Below are positions 58,923-64,000 of a DNA stretch of 64,000 nucleotides, one piece after another (within the stretch, counting starts at the first letter, position 1; each line of letters begins with the position of its first letter). Origin of the DNA: Ulota crispa (Eukaryota > Streptophyta > Bryopsida > Orthotrichales > Orthotrichaceae); the NCBI GenBank assembly GCA_963920765.1, contig OY987245.1, forward strand, positions 5,224,727 through 5,288,726, given 5' to 3'. The notes under the pieces were generated by a model. That model saw only the letters and a program-made list of their open reading frames with translations. It was not told the origin of the DNA and did not search any database. The position numbers were made by a program, and so were the translations under genes.

Positions 58923-59863
58923 TTAACCTCTAAAGGACCAAATGGTTGTTCAACAGTCACTTGAGAACTTGGATAGGGTCATACCGAGTTAATTTTTATT
59001 GGATGTTCTTAAAATTGTTACACAAGTTGCAAATATGTATCTCCTAAGTGGAAATGTAGTTTTTTCCCCAATCAAATGCCCGGTTCAAAAGTTATGATGC
59101 CCAAAAGAATTTGGGTTGCTTGAGCATCTTTGGAGACTCTTATGCTAAAACTCTCACCAACTTTCGAAATTTGGCAAGTATTTAATTAAAAAAACATGGT
59201 GTACAATTGTCAAAAATAAATAAATAGAACTCTCACATCACATTTAGAAGGGAGTCAAACTTTGTGAACTATGTTTGGGCAATTTCAAGAAAAAAAAAAT
59301 CTTCTAACTTCAAGCCCTATTATTTTTCAATTTATAAATCCAAAACTCTTGAAACTTTTTTTCACATATTCCAAATGTTTGTCTCTAACTTTCAACTGTT
59401 CAGATTTCAAATAAGGACTTACTCATTGCACAAGAAATCATGAAAGAATGAGTAATGTATTGCCAAATCACTAAACCTCCTTGCAATGCAAGGTGATTTA
59501 GAATAAGCTAGATTCTATATTTGCATCTGAAAACTCTCATGAGTGAACTTAACATCATATACTTATGAATGGTCAAAAAGCTCATTTTTGTGTAGAACAA
59601 CTCTAGGAAGGCTCAAAGTCTGCTGACGTTGTTTTGAATGAATGAAAAAAAGTTGTTTTTCTCACTTCACATGTTATAATCTTACAATCCATGTGGTCAA
59701 ATGGGCTGAATTTTTTTGCACATGTTAATTTATCTATTTACACACTTTGGTATGGTTGAAATTGAGGAAAATGGTTTTTATTTTCAATTTTGGGCAACGC
59801 ACTAAAAGTTGGAAGTTTTTGAGATTTTTTCTCAAAAAATACCCTTGGTCCTTTAGGGGTTAA
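58923..59863. mobile_element. TTAA-ended element, 941 bp
   Basis: Left TTAACCTCTAAAGGACCAA, right TTGGTCCTTTAGGGGTTAA: 18 of 19 positions are inverted matches. The length is almost the same as the 938-bp element at 25918 and close to the 904-bp one at 2591. No protein-coding capacity was recognised. Confidence 0.75.
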
Positions 59864-60123
59864 GGTTGGGACCACTTAAGTCATACCACATGTCCCAAAA
59901 TGATGTAGGAAGTAGTGAGCTGAAAGTAGTTTGGTTATTATATGAATTGCTTAAGTCTAGACATTGGCCATAAGTCTAGAACATTTTTCGACTCCCAAAA
60001 TTCACTATAATTTCAGTTTTTACAAATAAAATTATGAAAATTTGCAATCCCAATATTTCTTATCTTCCTACATGGGAAAAATATTTTTTGCCTCAAACTC
60101 TTAGTAGTTTGTTGCATAATGGC

Positions 60124-60644
60124 TTAACCCCTAAAAGTCCAAGGGGGTAAGCGCAAAACATAGATGTGTTATAAAATGGTACTTTTGTAACCTTGATGAA
60201 GTTTGCTTCAAAAGAGAAAATAAGAATCATAATTTTTAGTAATTACCATACCTTCAAACACTTAAAAAAAGTTTTGGATTTTCATGTAATAATTTTAGAA
60301 GCATTTACCATTTAATACTCACCAAAATTACAAACCTTACTCATAGATTTCAAAATTTGGTATGATTGGTTAAAAATAGATATTCCACCCGAAATTTAAA
60401 AAACGCAATTTTTTGAAAGGAGAGAACATCATTAGTTGCCTAAAATAGTAGATTTTACAACACTAGCAAATATTGAAAAATTTGTTTTTGAAAAAATATC
60501 CTTGGTGGATTTTAATTTGAATTGACATGATTCAACTTAAATTGGAAGTAGACTTGCTTTTCTATTACAAAAAAAAGCTTTACATGAAACAGTCTAAAAA
60601 ACGGGCAGCATCCAGAAAATGGTCGATTGGGCGCTTAGGGTTAA
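60124..60644. mobile_element. TTAA-ended element, about 520 bp
   Basis: Left TTAACCCCTAAAAGTCC and right GCGCTTAGGGTTAA are weak inverted repeats. The right 130 bp (TTGACATGATTCAA, AGTAGACTTGCTTT, GGGCAGCATCCAGAAAATGG) closely resembles the right part of the element ending at 487, so the two share ancestry. Confidence 0.55.
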
Positions 60645-61505
60645 ATGGTCGGGTATGGGTGCTTCCGAAGCACCGTGCATTGGTTGATAAATTCGCTTTT
60701 CTCAAAGCTAAGTCGTTTGATATTTTTACTAGTATAATATTTTACTTTTTAAGGAGGCATTACTGGCATGAAACATTGATTCCCATGGTCAATATTAGAC
60801 TTAGGGGGTGACCGACTCTAGATTGGATGGAATGGTCAGACTTGGAAATGGAGGTTTCCAGGTTGACAGGTAGATGAGATAATCTGAAAAGACTGGATTT
60901 TTTGGTAGGACCGCAAATATAAACTAAAAATAAATAGTTCTAAAGATAGAGGTATATATTTCTCCTTTTGGAATTACAAAACTGGAACCGAAAGCCAAAA
61001 AAGGGTGTGATGGATGTGCACATGTTACTACGACAGCTTTTTCTAAAAGATACAAAGTTTTTTCAAGTCGTCACCTAATTCCTTCAACTGCACTTACTCA
61101 CAAGATGCATTCCAACTTGGGGGAAAGAGAAAAAGAGAGTGCTCTTTGGAAGGGCTTGGGTGAACTGCCCCCCTTATTTGCCCCTCTCTTAGATGAATGG
61201 GGCCGAACTTGGTCTATTTCACATTTTGTTTGCAAGTTAGTGTGGAGTAACTCTGCTTTTTTTACAAGCAGGGATAAAAGTAAAAATGTGTCCTTATTTT
61301 GGGGTTGGTCATTTGTTACCTTTTTTCAAGGTCTCTAACTCAAGTAGGGGATTATCTAAATTTCTAGATTCACTCTTCTCATAGTAGATTTTTTGAATTT
61401 TTACAAATTTTGGCATGTGAAAAAGCAGAGCCTTTCCACTTGGGATCCACAAATCTGAAAAGCACAAGAATGAGCATGGGCCTCATTCATTGAGGTGGAA
61501 GGCAA
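60645..61505. other. Intergenic, no recognised gene
   Basis: Starts with a fragment of the 61506 MITE end (ATGGTCGGGTATGGGTG at about 60646). The rest is unremarkable, and frames at 60527-60811 and 61105-61338 show no motif. Confidence 0.4.
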
Positions 61506-61628
61506 TAAGGTAGCACCACCCATACCCGACCATTTAAGAAACCGACCCCATGTACCCAAAGTTCTCTTTTCAATTCTAAAATGAAAATCCCTTTTCTTAC
61601 ATGGTCGGGTATGGGTGGTGCTACCTTA
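61506..61628. mobile_element. 123-bp MITE with perfect 28-bp TIRs
   Basis: The left end begins TAAGGTAGCACCACCCATAC and continues CCGACCAT. The right end (61601-61628) is its exact reverse complement over 28 bp. Perfect ends in such a short unit suggest recent activity or ongoing gene conversion. It belongs to the TAAGGTA family. Non-coding. Confidence 0.85.
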
Positions 61629-62624
61629 AAGGGGTCAACTCACCCCGACCCTTTGGAAGTGCTCTACACTAAGTATTGCATTGAGGTTGCCTCCACACTA
61701 ATTTCTCAATATTCTACACTATATGAATACTTACTGCAACTATAAAAAATTTCATTAATAATTATTGCAGTAAACACTTTTTAAAGGGCTTAGCAACAAC
61801 AACAAAGTTGTCGAAAAACAAACTATTGGTGTCTGGGTTGTAAACCATGTAAAACCCTAGTATCTAAAGAGTTGCATGCACCTTTAAGTGGCAAAACAAT
61901 GAGCAATGAGGTAATTTTTTAGGGTAAGGCAACCTAATTGTAAAGGCAACCTAAATGCATTATCTAGTGTAGTGGTTGTAAAAGTAAGGACATCATCAAT
62001 GCACCACTCACTAAATGTATTGTTTTATTTTGCTTGGGTATAATTATAACTTGCGCTCACTATCATTGCAACCACAAAAAAGAGCATTTTTTCAACAAAC
62101 ACAACAACAATTGGACTTGGAAATTGAAAATTTGGATTACCAAATTACAACCCATTGATAGCAATTTAAAAAATCAAAATTGTATTTACCACTGCAAATC
62201 ATACTTGATAAAGGAAAATATTTAATACTGGTACATTACTTTTCAAAGTTTGTTGTGCCTTGCTTATAATGTGTCTATCATCATTATTATCATTATAATT
62301 ATAATTATTATATTTTTTCTCTTTTAACACAAATGAAAGTAGATTCACTTCAAAAACTAATTACAAAAGCTCCAGCGAAATATAGCTTGGAGAATATAAG
62401 TAAAAAAGACATGACCAGACACAATTAGAATAACAAAGTTGAGGGCAACACTCATTAGGCAATCAAAAAGTAAGAGGCTTGTAAGAGCACAATGTTGTTA
62501 ATTTGGGGTCAACACAACATAACCTAAAGCACTTGAAACACAAAAGCTTGTCTTGGAACTAAACAAAAATTCATGCACTTATTTATAAGAGGTTTGAAGG
62601 ATCATTTGATCCCTGTCCAAGTCT
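61629..62624. other. AT-rich intergenic DNA
   Basis: No gene was recognised. A low-complexity ATT/TTA tract lies at about 62278-62312. Confidence 0.4.
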
Positions 62625-62853
62625 TTAGCCCTTGAAAGGCCCTTGGGCTGTAGAGATACAGTACCAAATATGGTCGCAATCAATATTCAGAAGTTTGAAT
62701 TAGCTGGAAATGAAGTGTTACAACCATACATATAGAAGGGTTGTACGATGGTGGGTGCATTTTTTTTTGGAAAGCCCTTAGAGCAACTCAAATAGGTTGT
62801 ATATACGGCCGTACATATGGCTAGAGATGGCCAATGGGCCATTCATGGGCTAG
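62625..62853. mobile_element. 230-bp MITE, copy 2
   Basis: Collinear with 46908-47138 and the reverse of 63309-63540. Contains TATACGGCCGTACATATGGC. Ends have decayed to TTAGCCCTTGAAAGGCCC and GGGCCATTCATGGGCTAG. Confidence 0.8.
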
Positions 62854-63308
62854 TCTAAATGCATCTCAAATGTTGCCTTGATAGGGTCTAACACACTTCA
62901 AGCATGGATGATAAGTGCTTTGAATCCCTCAAAATGCTCACATGACACTTCATCCTAGTGTGTCAAGCAACGGTCCTTCATAACACTACTCATCGCAAGT
63001 TTAGTGAACGTTATTCTATATTCTTCTTGATGAATAGTCATAAGACTATTCATAAGACAGTTTTGAATTGCAAGAGTGGAGAGCAAAAAAATTAGGACTT
63101 TTCAAATATAGATGTTATCTCTTGAAGTGTCAATTTTGAAATGCCATGTTGGAGATGCAATAATTTCTTATATAGTTGTTTATTTGTTATGATTGGTCAT
63201 GCATGCGTGCCCAACCTCCTTTATAATTACTTTGCATGTCTTTCTATGGTTATTTAGAGTGTCTCCACGAGGACCTCAAATATAGTTGAAGGGTTAAGCT
63301 ACTTTTGG

Positions 63309-63540
63309 TTAACCCCTCAACGGCCCATTGACCATCTCTGGCCATATGTACGGCCGTATATACAGCCGTATTTGAGTTGCTCTAAAAGCTTTCCAAACAA
63401 AATTATGCACCCACCATCATACAACTCTTCAATATGTATGATTGTAACACTTCATTTCCAGCTAATGCAAACTTCTAAATATAGATTGCGACCATATTTG
63501 GTACCGTATCTCTATACCCCAAGGGCCCTTCAAAGGTTAA
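63309..63540. mobile_element. 230-bp MITE, copy 3 (inverted)
   Basis: Left TTAACCCCTCAACGGCCCAT; right GGGCCCTTCAAAGGTTAA. The interior is the reverse complement of copy 2, 455 bp away, so the two could pair in a single transcript. Contains GTACGGCCGTATATACAGCC. Confidence 0.8.
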
Positions 63541-64000
63541 GCTACTACTGCAAAATCACTTTGGAATCATTGCACTGAACTTGTGTGTTGAATTTTCAAT
63601 TCATGACAAACATGGAATATTCTACCTCGTGGATTTCGGTACGGGAAACTTTCAGCCGGTCAGCCCCTCTCAATAATATAAAGGAATTTTTTTATGAACA
63701 TCCCTGAAGTTTGTCATATTTGTATAGATAGATACCTCTAGTTTTTCAGAAATGGCACAAATACCCTTGCATCATGATTTTGAGGCGTTTGTTTTATGGG
63801 AGAATTTCATCGATATACATCCCTGAAGTTTGCAATATTTTCATAAATAACCATGCTTCTTCAGAAACATCACAAATATCTGTGGATAAAATAATTAGGT
63901 GTTTATTTTGTTGTGTATGTCACTTCCCTTCTTCATTTGTGCGCACTCATAATAAGAAAGTAGTAGTGTGCATATAAAGGGAGAAGGAATTGACATGCAT
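63541..64000. other. Window edge, nothing recognised
   Basis: A phrase near CATCCCTGAAGTTTG recurs at 63700 and 63820 with similar following sequence, a weak direct repeat of about 120 bp spacing. No gene was recognised. Confidence 0.35.

Noticed and set aside
1..64000. CRISPR array, operon or bacterial features
   Set aside because: No regularly spaced short repeats, no gene packing and no ribosome binding sites; introns and repeats show a eukaryotic nuclear genome.
1..64000. tRNA or rRNA genes
   Set aside because: I looked for T-loop GGTTCRANNCC-type and conserved rRNA segments and found none with a supporting cloverleaf or context.

Overview
The window is nuclear DNA of a land plant. It has AT-rich intergenic DNA packed with small inverted-repeat elements, intron-containing genes with GT-AG junctions, and a Ty3/Gypsy retrotransposon. 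Two genes encode sperm-tail PG-rich repeat (STPGR) proteins, which are expected only where flagellated cells exist. Together with HIT4-like, CCDC93-like and S1-type genes this suggests a seedless plant with swimming sperm, most likely a bryophyte. The species cannot be fixed from the sequence, and a 200-base run of N at 2227-2426 shows this is draft scaffold.

Layout. 1-4.6 kb: repeats, including a 904-bp element with perfect 21-bp terminal inverted repeats. 4.6-5.65 kb (minus): one-exon HIT4-like chromatin gene. 5.7-10.4 kb: HIT4 upstream DNA, a foldback element, a 41-base poly-T tract and a 65-bp tandem repeat. 10.4-16.5 kb (minus): a CCDC93 gene that I could reconstruct as 14 in-frame exons (523 aa). 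19.6-22.5 kb (plus): two secreted S1/SPH-type genes inside a cluster of related MITEs (to 25.8 kb). 27.1-32.9 kb: head-to-head STPGR genes, 12 repeats on minus and 6 on plus. 33-41 kb: repeats without a recognised gene. 42.0-45.4 kb (minus): a nine-exon gene for a seven-helix membrane protein (475 aa). 49.1-55.4 kb: a decayed chromodomain LTR retrotransposon with both LTRs, apparently nested in an older TTAA-ended element. 55.4-64 kb: more MITEs.

How the genes relate. They are mostly independent housekeeping loci (heterochromatin, endosomal recycling, an orphan membrane protein). Two local duplications stand out: the S1-type pair (same strand) and the STPGR pair (divergent). The main undescribed structure is the repeat system: a family of elements ending TTAA-CCC...GGG-TTAA, reminiscent of piggyBac-type ends; a second family ending TA-AGGTA...TACCT-TA; and a third family around the S1 genes that ends with an ACACCATATTAGGTAAATT-like sequence. 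No autonomous transposase for any of them was found here. Exon coordinates were derived by eye from splice signals and protein similarity; no database search was run.
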